A DNA stretch of 38,160 bases from Candidatus Burkholderia humilis (GTDB taxonomy: Bacteria > Pseudomonadota > Gammaproteobacteria > Burkholderiales > Burkholderiaceae). Under the pieces are notes generated by a model, which made no database searches, was not told where the DNA came from, and worked only from the letters and a program-made list of their open reading frames with translations. How positions within the stretch are numbered: the first letter of the stretch is position 1; the number at the start of each line of letters is the position of its first letter. Of this stretch, positions 1 to 7,978 are shown in pieces. The translations under genes were made by a program, and so were the position numbers. Where the stretch lies: positions 1 to 38,160 of the forward strand of contig LFMX01000044.1 in NCBI GenBank assembly GCA_001184405.1, read 5' to 3'.

Positions 1-404
1 GATACGAACTGTATCGGGGGTAGCCGCTTGCCGCCGGACCATGTTCGCAGTGCACGTTCGAAAGCCCGCCGCGGATGCCCGGCATCAGGCCCGGTGAGAT
101 CGCCCAAACTGCAAGCACCCATCATAAGATCGGCTTCGAACAAAGCGCTAGGAGCCAGATAGCGTAGCCCTGCGGCGAGGATCCCTGGCACACGCACATC
201 CCCTTCGATGGTCTTGAGCCTGCCAACCATGCCGGCTCCAGCCAGCCGTTCGACATTGGGGAACGCTTCGGCTGCCGGCACTAAACCGGAATATCCCGCC
301 TCGAGTGAGGCGTACAACTCGCGTCCGTATCCAAGGCAGGTCAGGGCGTCCGCATGAACGATCCATACGGGACGGCGGGACAAAGGATCAGAAGCCGATA
401 CCAT
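1..404 (-). CDS. beta-ketoacyl synthase-like protein, N-terminal part (gene leaves the window)
   Basis: An open frame runs from an ATG at 404 to the window edge without a stop (134 codons). The N-terminus reads VWIVHADALTCLGYGREL and then SLEAGYSGLVPAAEAFP, which follows the opening of ketoacyl-ACP synthases (a G-x-G / T-x-L-G strand, then 'L..G.SG'). The stretch DLMMGACSLGDLTG around residue 98-111 resembles the early substrate-cavity strand of that fold. The catalytic Cys and His would lie outside the window. AAGGA stands six bases before the ATG, and the start overlaps the end of the hotdog gene by 17 bases, so the two are probably translationally coupled. In this operon it would extend an ACP-bound chain. 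A chain-length-factor-like or inactive member cannot be excluded without the active site. Confidence 0.62.
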   Translation of the reverse strand, partial: MVSASDPLSRRPVWIVHADALTCLGYGRELYASLEAGYSGLVPAAEAFPNVERLAGAGMVGRLKTIEGDVRVPGILAAGLRYLAPSALFEADLMMGACSLGDLTGPDAGHPRRAFERALRTWSGGKRLPPIQFV

Positions 405-1020
405 CGTATGTCCTTCGCTTGACGCGCACCAGTTCTGCTGCGCCGGTCAGTGCCGGCCGAAACGACAGGCCGATGGCATTGCGCCCCGCATAAAATGGAA
501 AATCTCGAACACGCGCCTCGAAACCGAACGCGATCGAATGTGCCCCCTTGCCTGCCGTGCGCCAGAGCGCGACATCGAGCAGACTGCCGGGTGGCACGGG
601 ATGCCCCAATTTAATAGCGAGGCTGGAAACTGTCGTCATTTCCTGGTTTGCGCCTTCGCCGTGCAGCGCCCGCGTGGAACCGAGGAACAACACGATGCCA
701 AGTTGAATGACATCTTGCGTCAGATGAGTCCCAGGATAGATCGCCGCGTCCTCAAAATGTCCCTCGAACGCCGGATGTGAGCTCGACACGGCGCGTACCG
801 CATGCAGCCATCCCGCCTTGAAATCGTGCTTCAACACCTGATCAACACCGATCATCGGATGACGATGTCGCAAATACGATTTCAGCTGCGTATGAGTGAT
901 CGGACCATCGTGCCGCAATGCTGGATCAGATACGATAATATCGAAATCGACCGTCGCTGCCTCACCATCGATATCGCATGTCCTGTCAGTTTCGTGTAAT
1001 TCAGCATCTCTATTGCACAT
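388..1020 (-). CDS. FabZ/FabA-like hotdog protein (putative 3-hydroxyacyl-ACP dehydratase or thioesterase)
   Basis: This 210-residue protein has a hotdog core. LRHRHPMIGVDQVL (50-63) matches the FabZ 'LPHRYPFLLVDRVL' strand with catalytic-type His52, followed by FEGHF (85-89) and YPGTHLTQDVIQLG (95-108). In FabZ the last helix carries the catalytic Glu; here that position appears to be Gln102, so ordinary dehydratase activity is doubtful. A longer in-frame start exists at 1182, but the ATG at 1020 is preceded by GGAG seven bases upstream, so I chose it. It lies 40 bases after the thioesterase gene and overlaps the ketosynthase-like gene downstream. Likely role: processing of an ACP-bound acyl chain in the same operon. 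The family call is firm; the reaction is not. Confidence 0.75.
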   Translation of the reverse strand: MCNRDAELHETDRTCDIDGEAATVDFDIIVSDPALRHDGPITHTQLKSYLRHRHPMIGVDQVLKHDFKAGWLHAVRAVSSSHPAFEGHFEDAAIYPGTHLTQDVIQLGIVLFLGSTRALHGEGANQEMTTVSSLAIKLGHPVPPGSLLDVALWRTAGKGAHSIAFGFEARVRDFPFYAGRNAIGLSFRPALTGAAELVRVKRRTYDGIGF

Positions 1021-1060
1021 GTTCAGGCTCCATTGATCTGCCGGGCTGCGCCGATTCCTG

Positions 1061-1456
1061 CTAGTCGCTTGCCCGCAACAATGTTTGATGAAGATCCCGA
1101 TCGAAGGACACCGATGTTTGTGTGACGCGATCGACCGCCGCGAGAGTACAGGAGATCTCGGTGCAGATTCTGCCGTCGACACGCACGATCGCCAGTACGT
1201 CGAATCGCGCCCGACGAATCGCCACGAAATGCAATGTCACCTCGAACTGATCGCCGCAACTCAACGGATGCTTGTAAGTTACCAACGCCTGCGCGATCGC
1301 GATGTTATGAGACAAGTGCTCGGGTGGTCGCTCCAGCGAGCGGAGTGCGTCGCACAGCGCCTCTTCGAACAGTCTCAGATAATTTGAAGCGTGACAGACG
1401 CCGTCCGCATCGGTTTCGTGATGGTGTAGTCGCCGCCGATAGACAAACGTGTTCAC
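1061..1456 (-). CDS. 4HBT/YbgC-type acyl thioesterase
   Basis: This 131-residue protein is the usual length for a single hotdog thioesterase. HHHETDADGVCHASNYL (11-27) matches the YbgC/4-hydroxybenzoyl-CoA thioesterase signature, with Asp16 in the place of the catalytic Asp and the following 'NYL..FEEA' helix intact. Translation starts with GTG, and the GTGA overlap with the aminotransferase stop codon implies coupled translation. In this operon it probably releases, or edits, an acyl group from the acyl carrier protein encoded upstream. Substrate unknown. Confidence 0.8.
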   Translation of the reverse strand: MNTFVYRRRLHHHETDADGVCHASNYLRLFEEALCDALRSLERPPEHLSHNIAIAQALVTYKHPLSCGDQFEVTLHFVAIRRARFDVLAIVRVDGRICTEISCTLAAVDRVTQTSVSFDRDLHQTLLRASD

Positions 1457-2961
1457 GCGTCATCCTTAATAGTTACCAGCTCGCGAAATTCCGATTGCTC
1501 GGCAAGTCTAGATACATAACTCGCAATGCGGTGGATTCCATCGGCGAGTGATGGTTCGGATACAGTCAGCGGTGGCGTCAAGCGCAGTGTTTCATTGACT
1601 CGCGCCGAACGACGGAGTTTCCGCGAGAAGATGCCACTCTCGACCTCGACCAGCACGCCATGCCGCAGCAATTCATCACGAATCCGATGCCCATGCCGCG
1701 CCAGGCCGTCGGCCAACTCGATGCCGATCAAAAAACCCTGCCCTCTGACAGCCTTGAAAACGCTAGGGTAGTTTTGGGCTATCTCACGTAATTCCCCAAT
1801 GGCCCATTCGCCCAGCCCGGCCGAACGCGCAAACAGAGCATGACGTTCGACGTGGTCGAGTCCCGCATCGACAACCGCAGCCTGGAACGGACGTGCATTG
1901 AAGGTTCGCATGCCGACCCCGGCACGCAACGATAGAGATGACCGGCGCCAAGCGACTGCTGAAATCGGAAACAGACCGAAACCCAGAGCCTTGCCCAGCG
2001 TGACGCAGTCCGGCGCTCTCCCCCGAGGCAAAGCTAGCATGGCGCCGGTGCGAAAACCGGTCAGCACTTCATCGTCGATGAGGCGCGCGTCTTCCTTGGA
2101 GCACAAACCAAACAGGCCTTCCCACCACGCGTCGGAACCGCGCACGACGCCTCCGTCACCGAGGATGCCCTCGACCACCACCGCTCGAATTCGGCCATGG
2201 TATGCCGAAAATACGGCCTGCAAATCATCGAGGTCCCCATATTGCATGAAAACCACGCGCGTGCTTGACATCCGGGGCAACCCGTCCGTAAATTGACGAC
2301 GATCCAGCATCTGGTTGGTACCCAGCACCCAGCCATGCCAGGCACCATGGCACGCGATCACCACATCACGCTCCCGACGCGCGTCAACCCCGCTCGCAAG
2401 ATGAAAACCATCAAGCAACACCAGTTGCAAGGCAAGGTCCATTGCCTCGGAACCCGTGCTCGTGAAAGTCAATTCCCAATCCGTATCCCGAGTTTCTGTA
2501 TGGTCCGCAAGCAGGCGTTTGATGCGAGAAACCAGCCGAAACCGCTCGACAGAATGAAATTCGTCGTTCGTCGCGGTGGCATGATCAAGGAAACCAGCAA
2601 ATCTGACTCCGAGGTGCTTGACATCGTCCCCCAAGATGCCGGTGCCATATCCCCCCGTCATGTTGTAAGCAGTTCCCGTCCTTACGCGGCCGTCGTCCAG
2701 CCGTTCAAGCAGCAGAATCTCGTCACCGCGCTGATCAACGAATGTGAAAGGCGTACGGCCGCCGTAGTGATCGGCTACGCCATCGCCATCACGCACACAG
2801 GCGCGCAAACCAAGATCAAGCTCATCGAACTCCATCACCTTACGGTGAGAAGCAAAGCTCCAAAGTTCATCCATCACGCGTATCCTCGCTTGCCCGCACA
2901 CGTCGATATGTCCAGCCCTGGTTCGATCGTCCTTAGATAACGACGCACCGAATCCGATCAT
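1453..2961 (-). CDS. class III PLP-dependent aminotransferase (or aminomutase)
   Basis: This protein of up to 502 residues has the class III (omega-aminotransferase) core. FTSTGSEAMDLAL (166-178) binds the PLP phosphate; CHGAWHG (204-210) is the 'YHG' aromatic-stacking motif with Cys-His in front; LIDDEVLTGFRTG (294-306) carries the Asp that binds the pyridine nitrogen; TLGKALGFG (321-329) supplies Schiff-base Lys324. All key residues are present. The start is uncertain: the ATG at 2961 has AGG close before it, while the GTG/ATG pair at codons 29-30 (2874-2877) has GAGG upstream and would give a more typical N-terminus (MDELWSF). It lies 47 bases after the ACP gene, suggesting it acts on a carrier-bound or free acyl aldehyde or keto intermediate. 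Substrate unknown. Confidence 0.85.
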   Translation of the reverse strand: MIGFGASLSKDDRTRAGHIDVCGQARIRVMDELWSFASHRKVMEFDELDLGLRACVRDGDGVADHYGGRTPFTFVDQRGDEILLLERLDDGRVRTGTAYNMTGGYGTGILGDDVKHLGVRFAGFLDHATATNDEFHSVERFRLVSRIKRLLADHTETRDTDWELTFTSTGSEAMDLALQLVLLDGFHLASGVDARRERDVVIACHGAWHGWVLGTNQMLDRRQFTDGLPRMSSTRVVFMQYGDLDDLQAVFSAYHGRIRAVVVEGILGDGGVVRGSDAWWEGLFGLCSKEDARLIDDEVLTGFRTGAMLALPRGRAPDCVTLGKALGFGLFPISAVAWRRSSLSLRAGVGMRTFNARPFQAAVVDAGLDHVERHALFARSAGLGEWAIGELREIAQNYPSVFKAVRGQGFLIGIELADGLARHGHRIRDELLRHGVLVEVESGIFSRKLRRSARVNETLRLTPPLTVSEPSLADGIHRIASYVSRLAEQSEFRELVTIKDDA

Positions 2962-3008
2962 TTACCTGACAACGCCGGTTCCCTTAAGTCGCGACTCTCT
3001 CTGCTCGC

Positions 3009-3260
3009 CTACTGGCTGACCTGTGCTCGGCTCAGCACGAACGCAACAACCTCCTGGATTGAGGAAAACGGCGAAATCACACCGTCCTCGTCGAAGCTTA
3101 CGTCGTACTCCTCTTCCAGGAAAATCCGCAACTCCGTCTGATCGAGACTGTCGAGATCAAGTTCGTCCATGAGCGCGGCGTTGCGCGCCTCCTCTTTGAC
3201 CATGTCGTCGACCATAAACATCCGCACCCTCGCCTCTACTTGCTGTTGATCCAGTTTCAT
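3009..3260 (-). CDS. acyl carrier protein
   Basis: This 83-residue acidic protein has the phosphopantetheine attachment motif DELDLDSLDQTEL, with Ser38 as the attachment residue. It is followed by the acidic helix II/III (FLEEEYDVSFDED) and a C-terminal helix (EVVAFVLSRA) typical of ACPs. An 18-codon longer frame exists, but AGGAG stands eight bases before the ATG at 3260, so this start is preferred. It is the second gene of the operon, 207 bases after the AMP ligase; that gap is AT-rich and contains a TATAAT hexamer on the reverse strand (3444-3449), but I see no good -35 box. It is the probable carrier for the chain activated by the ligase and worked on by the downstream enzymes. Confidence 0.9.
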   Translation of the reverse strand: MKLDQQQVEARVRMFMVDDMVKEEARNAALMDELDLDSLDQTELRIFLEEEYDVSFDEDGVISPFSSIQEVVAFVLSRAQVSQ

Positions 3261-3467
3261 GAGACTTCTCCTGAGGAAAGATCCCGGCCCGCTGCGGCAA
3301 GCGCTATACTCCACACAGGCACCGAGACACTGATAAAAAATACAAATTCACTATCAAATCATCCATCTTCCTCGCGGCGAGATCGAACTTTCCGATCAGT
3401 GCCTCGATCTTCTACCAACTTCCGATTCCATAACGATGATGGAATTATATATTGCATTGCAAATTAA

Positions 3468-4898
3468 CTACTTACGAATATTCAAGGGAAATTCGCGCAC
3501 TTGCTCCCATCTGGTTGGGATGTGCGAAGTTGGCAAGTAACGCCGCAACTCACGGGCTAAGGCCCCGACATCAATCAGCCTGCGAGAGATTAGATAGGCA
3601 ATCGGGACCTGCCCCAGTGCATCGTGGGCCTCTCCGGTTACCCAGACATCCTCGATATCAGGAAACCTCATTACCGCTCCCTCGACAAAGGCCGGATAGA
3701 TGTTTTCGCCACCGCGCACAATGACGCGCTTGAGCCGACCCGCAAAAAAGAGCATGCCATCGCGTGAACCAAATAGGTCCCCGGTACGCAGCGTTCCGCC
3801 TGGTCGGTCTAGAACGGCAATCGTGCCCGCCTCGTCGTCCAGGTAGCCGTGCATGACAGTTGGCGTTTCGACCAAAAGCTCCCGATATGTGTCATCACAT
3901 TCGTTCTCGCTCAATGACAACCTCACGTTATCAAGCGGCACACCAAGCGGCACCGCTTGATAATGCTCAATGGTTTGGGCTTCCAGGCGCCATGTTGCGA
4001 CTCTAGGACCCGCTTCCGTTAAGCCGTAAGTTGCGAATATCTCCCCGCATTTCATTGCACTTAGTAGACTCAAAGCTAGATTGGCACGCATAGCATCCCC
4101 GCCAACCGTCAATCTTTTCAGTTTTGCGAGACTATCAGCGGGGAAATTCGCTAGAACGCTGGACGGTGTGCCCATGCATGTCGTGACGTCGTAAACGTTC
4201 AAAACATGTCGCATATCGACTCGCTGTGGATCGACCAAGACCCCTTTAGCACCCGCAAGCAAGGTCCCGAGTAATCCCGCGACCAAGCCGTAGCTGTAAT
4301 TCAGCGGTAAATTAAGGACGACTGTGTCACTGGAATCCAGACCAATTGCATCAATATGCATAAGCGCATTACGTAGCAAGTTGGAAAATGGGTGGATAAT
4401 GATTTTCGGTATCCCAGTGGAACCGCTACTTAAAATCCCGATACGCCCCGGAAGATGAATTTTTTGGAATTCACACTTGGCGGGTCCGCTCAATACCTGT
4501 GAACCTTCGAATGCCGCTCCCGAAACCGCATACCCCCGTGCCAGAAAAACCGATTTTGTAGCGGCCGTAGCGACAACAAAGCCACCGCCAATCTTCTCCA
4601 CGATGTCACTCATCAAATCGGCCGGCATCGTTGGCTTAACGAGAACTGGAAGTAATCCGTATTGCAATGCACCGAAAAGCAAACCAACCGAGGCTCGGTT
4701 GACTCTCATTGGCACCAGTAAGGATGCTCCCTTCCGGACATCCATTTTTTTCAAATGCCGAACCCAAGCGTCAGCCAAATCGGTAAGTGACCCAAATTCT
4801 ATCTCGTGAGCCTCACCGGTCCAGAGATCGCAAAGGTGCCCATGCACATTTCGCTCAAGATGTGCAAAAAATCTATCCAGCGCCATGATTCCGGTCAT
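3468..4898 (-). CDS. AMP-dependent acyl ligase (ANL superfamily), likely acyl-ACP/CoA ligase
   Basis: This 476-residue adenylating enzyme has every core motif: the P-loop LSSGSTGIPK (156-165), the ATYGLTEAG motif (289-297), RTGDLF (371-376) and the hinge GRLKRVIVRGGENIYP (387-402). It ends exactly at FPLNIRK, so the terminal residue is the A10 catalytic lysine (Lys476); usual family members continue for a few residues ('..GKIDR..'). It starts at an ATG preceded by AGGAG nine bases upstream; a second Met at codon 5 is possible. As first gene of the operon, with an ACP next, it probably activates a carboxylic acid as an acyl-AMP and loads the ACP. The substrate pocket cannot be read by eye. Confidence 0.88.
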   Translation of the reverse strand: MTGIMALDRFFAHLERNVHGHLCDLWTGEAHEIEFGSLTDLADAWVRHLKKMDVRKGASLLVPMRVNRASVGLLFGALQYGLLPVLVKPTMPADLMSDIVEKIGGGFVVATAATKSVFLARGYAVSGAAFEGSQVLSGPAKCEFQKIHLPGRIGILSSGSTGIPKIIIHPFSNLLRNALMHIDAIGLDSSDTVVLNLPLNYSYGLVAGLLGTLLAGAKGVLVDPQRVDMRHVLNVYDVTTCMGTPSSVLANFPADSLAKLKRLTVGGDAMRANLALSLLSAMKCGEIFATYGLTEAGPRVATWRLEAQTIEHYQAVPLGVPLDNVRLSLSENECDDTYRELLVETPTVMHGYLDDEAGTIAVLDRPGGTLRTGDLFGSRDGMLFFAGRLKRVIVRGGENIYPAFVEGAVMRFPDIEDVWVTGEAHDALGQVPIAYLISRRLIDVGALARELRRYLPTSHIPTRWEQVREFPLNIRK

Positions 4899-5691
4899 AC
4901 TGATCTACTCCTGGTAATCGGAATCTTATAGTCAACGTTGCTTTTACTCACTCATCAGAAATATAGTGGACAGTTTTAGTCTAAAAATGAGCGCGCGAGA
5001 TACTGATTGCGACCAACATTTAAAGGTCGCTCGTGTAAATTTTCAGAGCCAGCTTTTTGCCCTTTTGAAGAGACCATTCGCGCATCGCGGTGCGCTTTTA
5101 CCGACTCCAATACCAGTTGACCTGGATTAGCAACTCTTACGTCGTCGCAGTGAGCGGACGTGGGTAACTGGACCGTTGAACGGGCGCAGTGCCCACACAC
5201 CAAGGCCTCGCACCTACGCTCTGATCATATATGCGCATGGGCGCTGAATCCCAAATGACACCGCAACATCATTTGGATGCTCACCTTCGCTCCATACGTT
5301 GAGCTGCCAGAATGCGCATCTTCTTCCTATTCGAGATATCGATCCAGCAAAAACCAATGTTCTCGCTAAATTGCTGACTTACGAGTAGCGACAAAGCATT
5401 GCACCATGTTCACTCTATTCTCTAGCAATGAAACTGCTCTCCGACACCATCCTACGGACTTCTGGATGTTGATCAACTGTCCATTTGGACAGGTGTGCGC
5501 GACCGAGCACTCCATTAGATTCTCACCTCAACCAGAGAAAGAGCGAACGGCGCTCGTGTTCAAACTCGCTTGAAGAACGTCGCTCAGCTCTAAAAAACTA
5601 CCGGAGTACGGTAACTGTTTAAAATATAGCTAATGAACCTCTGCAGAACCTAGTTCTATTCTATATCGAGTTTCATGGGTGAAACGACTGG
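4899..5691. other. long non-coding stretch upstream of the biosynthetic operon
   Basis: No convincing gene is visible here. The only notable element is the lux-box-like dyad at 5475-5494. A reverse-strand frame of 75 codons (4976-5203) has no recognisable domain and no clear ribosome binding site. Promoters for the reverse-strand operon, and ancestrally for the luxI gene on the other side, must lie in this interval or just beyond it. Confidence 0.5.
5475..5494. promoter_or_regulatory. lux-box-like 20-bp inverted repeat
   Basis: AACTGTCCATTTGGACAGGT is a 20-bp imperfect dyad. The arms AACTGTCC and GGACAGGT match as inverted repeats at 7 of 8 positions and contain the CTG...CAG half sites typical of LuxR-family operators. 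It sits in the non-coding stretch between the reverse-strand biosynthetic operon (577 bases from its first start codon) and the luxI gene (about 1.07 kb away, of which about 0.7 kb is an IS5 remnant). It could serve either side. Assignment rests on symmetry, length and context only. Confidence 0.5.
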
Positions 5692-6401
5692 ATGCATCAC
5701 AATGACACAACTTCATTTCGGCTTGCACTTATCAATCAAGCGTACGCGCAAGCAGGACTTTCTAGACGAGACGAGATGAGACGTGTCATACCATCATGGT
5801 CGAGGCTGGTTGATCAAGCCGTATTATCCGAAGTGGACGACTGGATGCCCGCCATTTCCATTTCGACGATGTTGCAGATTCACTTCATGCAACGGTGGTT
5901 CGATTCGGACCGTAATGGAAGAATCCCTCTATCACGTTCCGCTATCTTACGAGTTCGCGGGGTTCGATGGTGTAATGATTCACCTCCCAGATGAAACGAC
6001 CATCTTGGAGTTTTGAGATCTGCTTCGAAATACGTGGTATCGCTGCGAAGATCCTCGCAGTGGCCAATGAGATCTCAAGTGACAAGAGATTGGTACTCAA
6101 GACGGGTTCGCCTATGAACACCCACGTCGATTGGCGCACTTCGCTCGACACGAAGAACGGCGAGGGTTCGCGTAACTCGGAGATGCAGTCGACCCAGAGG
6201 AGGCAATTCCGTCTGTGTAGGACGCGATGCCCTGAATCGGCAGATACCATCACTGAAATCTCAACATTCCTCGCGGTGATCAACTGGATGATGCGCAAGG
6301 TAATCCACAAAAGCGTAGAGATATCGAGCACGATGGAATTGGTGCCGGTCCTTCGCTCCATGGCACAACTGCGGGTCCTAGCGACTCTTCACGAACATTA
6401 A
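5692..6401 (+). pseudogene. IS5-family transposase remnant, multiply frameshifted
   Basis: Fragments of an IS5-type DDE transposase appear in all three forward frames. LINQAYAQAGLSRRDEMRRV and ISISTMLQIHFMQRWFD lie in one frame (from 5692). LIKPYYPKWTTGCPP and LYHVPLSYEFAGFDG...LPDETTILEF lie in a second. The 'ILAVANEISSDKRLVLKTGS ... LDTKNGEGSRNSEMQSTQ' stretch lies in a third (from 5991); it corresponds to the family's 'KGLLLKEGT..DAT ... STKNKDGERDPEMHQT' region. At least four frame changes are needed, so the copy is long dead. It separates luxI from the lux-box-like site. Confidence 0.8.
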
Positions 6402-6562
6402 CAGGCCGGTGTGCCACGCGAAATACCAGTCCTGACATACTGTTCTCGTCCAACCTTGGTGCCCCACTGAACGACCAGACATTTGAACCGCGTTCGCAGA
6501 GCCTCATTATCTCGTTCCACGATGGCGATTACGGGAACGGGCCAACCCAATCAGGTGAAAGC

Positions 6563-7171
6563 ATGAGTATTGACGCTAATGGGTGGGAACTATTGCAGGC
6601 TTATAGAATTCGTCTCGCTTCGTCAAAAGATGATTTGCAGCAGATTTTTAGGCTGCGGCATCAAGTGTTTGCTGAAGAGTTGCGTTGGGTGCCGCAGGTC
6701 AATTCTGGTTTGGAGCAGGACCAGTACGATACTCGTGCCATGCTAATTGGAATCTTTGACTCAAATGGATCGGCTGTCGGCACTATTCGACTTTTATTCA
6801 AACCTGGCATATTCATGCTTGAGCGTGAGTTTGCCATCTTCCTGCCGGACTGCCCGACGGGCAAGACGGCCCCTGCCGAGATGACACGGCTGTGTGTGGA
6901 CCCTCGGATACGCCGTAGCGGCTTAGGAAGGCAGATCTCGCAAGCACTGTTTTGCGCGGCTTATCTAGCATGCCTGAGCCGAGATGTTCACGAAGCTGAT
7001 TTCGTATCAACTCCAGCGTTCGTTCATTCCCTTCTCGAGAGGGGTTTTCCATGCGCTCCTTTCGGTAATACCAAGACGCTCTGCGGAGAAGTGAAAAGTG
7101 TGGCTGCACGTATGTATTGGGATCGTCTGGACGCTTTTGAGGTCTTCGGTTCGCGCGTGCTAAAACCATAG
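6563..7171 (+). CDS. LuxI-family acyl-homoserine-lactone-type autoinducer synthase
   Basis: This 202-residue protein is the normal LuxI length. The invariant residues are present with exact family spacing: Arg32, Phe36, Trp42, Glu51, Asp53 and Asp56 (LuxI Arg24, Phe28, Trp34, Glu43, Asp45, Asp48), then an Arg in GTIRLL (Arg76) and the ExxR pair Glu106/Arg109 in AEMTRL. These build the S-adenosylmethionine site; the acyl donor would be an acyl-ACP or acyl-CoA. The ATG at 6563 follows AGGTGAAAGC. Its 3' end overlaps a convergent luxR remnant by 12 bases, a common luxI/luxR layout. The neighbouring operon encodes its own ACP and acyl ligase, so a non-standard acyl group is conceivable. The frame is intact although its cognate regulator is broken. 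Confidence 0.85.
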   Translation: MSIDANGWELLQAYRIRLASSKDDLQQIFRLRHQVFAEELRWVPQVNSGLEQDQYDTRAMLIGIFDSNGSAVGTIRLLFKPGIFMLEREFAIFLPDCPTGKTAPAEMTRLCVDPRIRRSGLGRQISQALFCAAYLACLSRDVHEADFVSTPAFVHSLLERGFPCAPFGNTKTLCGEVKSVAARMYWDRLDAFEVFGSRVLKP

Positions 7172-7400
7172 TATTGCCCTATTGAAGGCCTTCGCCACAG
7201 TCTGGGATCTGGTGTTGCAATTCAGCTTTGTCATTACGTTTCCAAGATGGAACTTAACCGTTCGTTCGCTTATCCTCAATATGCAAGCAATCTCCCAATT
7301 TGTTTTTCCGGCTGCAACCCATGCTAAACGCTCACTTCCCGATCTAATAGATTAATAAGATCGCAGTCGGTTAAATCGCGGCTTTCGCTCTCAAATTGAT
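7160..7400 (-). pseudogene. LuxR-family regulator, C-terminal (HTH) remnant cut by an IS630 element
   Basis: The reverse strand reads AWVAAGKTNWEIACILRISE followed by RTVKFHLGNVMTKLN, the LuxR/GerE helix-turn-helix of quorum-sensing regulators, then a normal C-terminus ending at a TAG (7160-7162). Just upstream, DLTDCDLINLLDREVSV continues the LuxR linker in another frame, so there is one frameshift at about 7330-7340. At about 7400-7425 the sequence switches to IS630 transposase sequence on the opposite strand, and the N-terminal autoinducer-binding domain is missing from the window. It converges on and overlaps the luxI gene. This was probably the cognate receptor; it cannot encode a functional one now. 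Confidence 0.8.
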
Positions 7401-7414
7401 AGTCCTGCCTGCAA

Positions 7415-7926
7415 ATGACAGTTGAAGACAGCGAATCGTGCGACAGCATCATGCACGCACTGGGTTGCGACTCGCGCTTCATCGCACGCTGGTCGGGGTG
7501 CTTTCTGAGCGAGCGACCGGTCGGCATGTACACCCGGCACCTCGGCGCGCTCCCAAGCAGCCGCCAGCCAAACTTGAAGCGACAAGTACTCAACCGTACC
7601 CTCCAACATAAACCCACCGACGGCTGGACACACTGGAGCAGCTATAGGCTCTCAGTAGAACTCGGTGATGTTTCGGTCTCGTCCGTGCAGCGCATCTGGC
7701 GCAAGCACGGCATTAAGACGCAACTGCTCGAGCAACACATGGTCTCCAACGACCCGGACTTTGAGGTTAAAGCAGTCCGTGATCGGGCTGTATCTGAACC
7801 GCCTGCCCACGCAGCGGTGTTCTGTGTGGACGAGAAGACCGCGATTCAGGTACTCGACCGCAAGGACCGAATGCTGCAGCTGTCGCCGGTCGCGTCAAGA
7901 GTCACGGCTTCGGGTATAAGAAGCCT
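7415..7926 (+). pseudogene. IS630-family transposase fragment (copy A)
   Basis: The protein stretch GCDSRFIARWSG...THWSSYRLSVELGDVSVSSV, then QRIWRKHGIK and VFCVDEKTAIQVLDRKDRML, matches the HTH region and first catalytic Asp segment (VDEKT) of IS630 transposases. The N-terminus is missing at the luxR junction and the C-terminal half stops near 7926, where an IS5/IS427-group element begins. A pair of compensating frame changes near 7770-7800 (VIGLYLN reads in another frame) shows further decay. Insertion of this copy appears to have removed or displaced the 5' part of luxR. Confidence 0.8.
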
Positions 7927-7978
7927 TAACAAAATGACGTTCGCAGTTGTCGCCAGAATATGATGCAGCAAGCAATTT

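Noticed and set aside
4976..5203. 75-codon reverse frame in the gap upstream of the acyl ligase
   Set aside because: No recognisable domain, no ribosome binding site, and composition unlike a small regulator. Kept only as part of the gap description.
6563..7171. Reading the LuxI-like gene as an ordinary GNAT or exosortase-linked N-acyltransferase
   Set aside because: The exact spacing of Arg32, Phe36, Trp42, Glu51, Asp53 and Asp56 and the adjacent luxR HTH favour a true LuxI.
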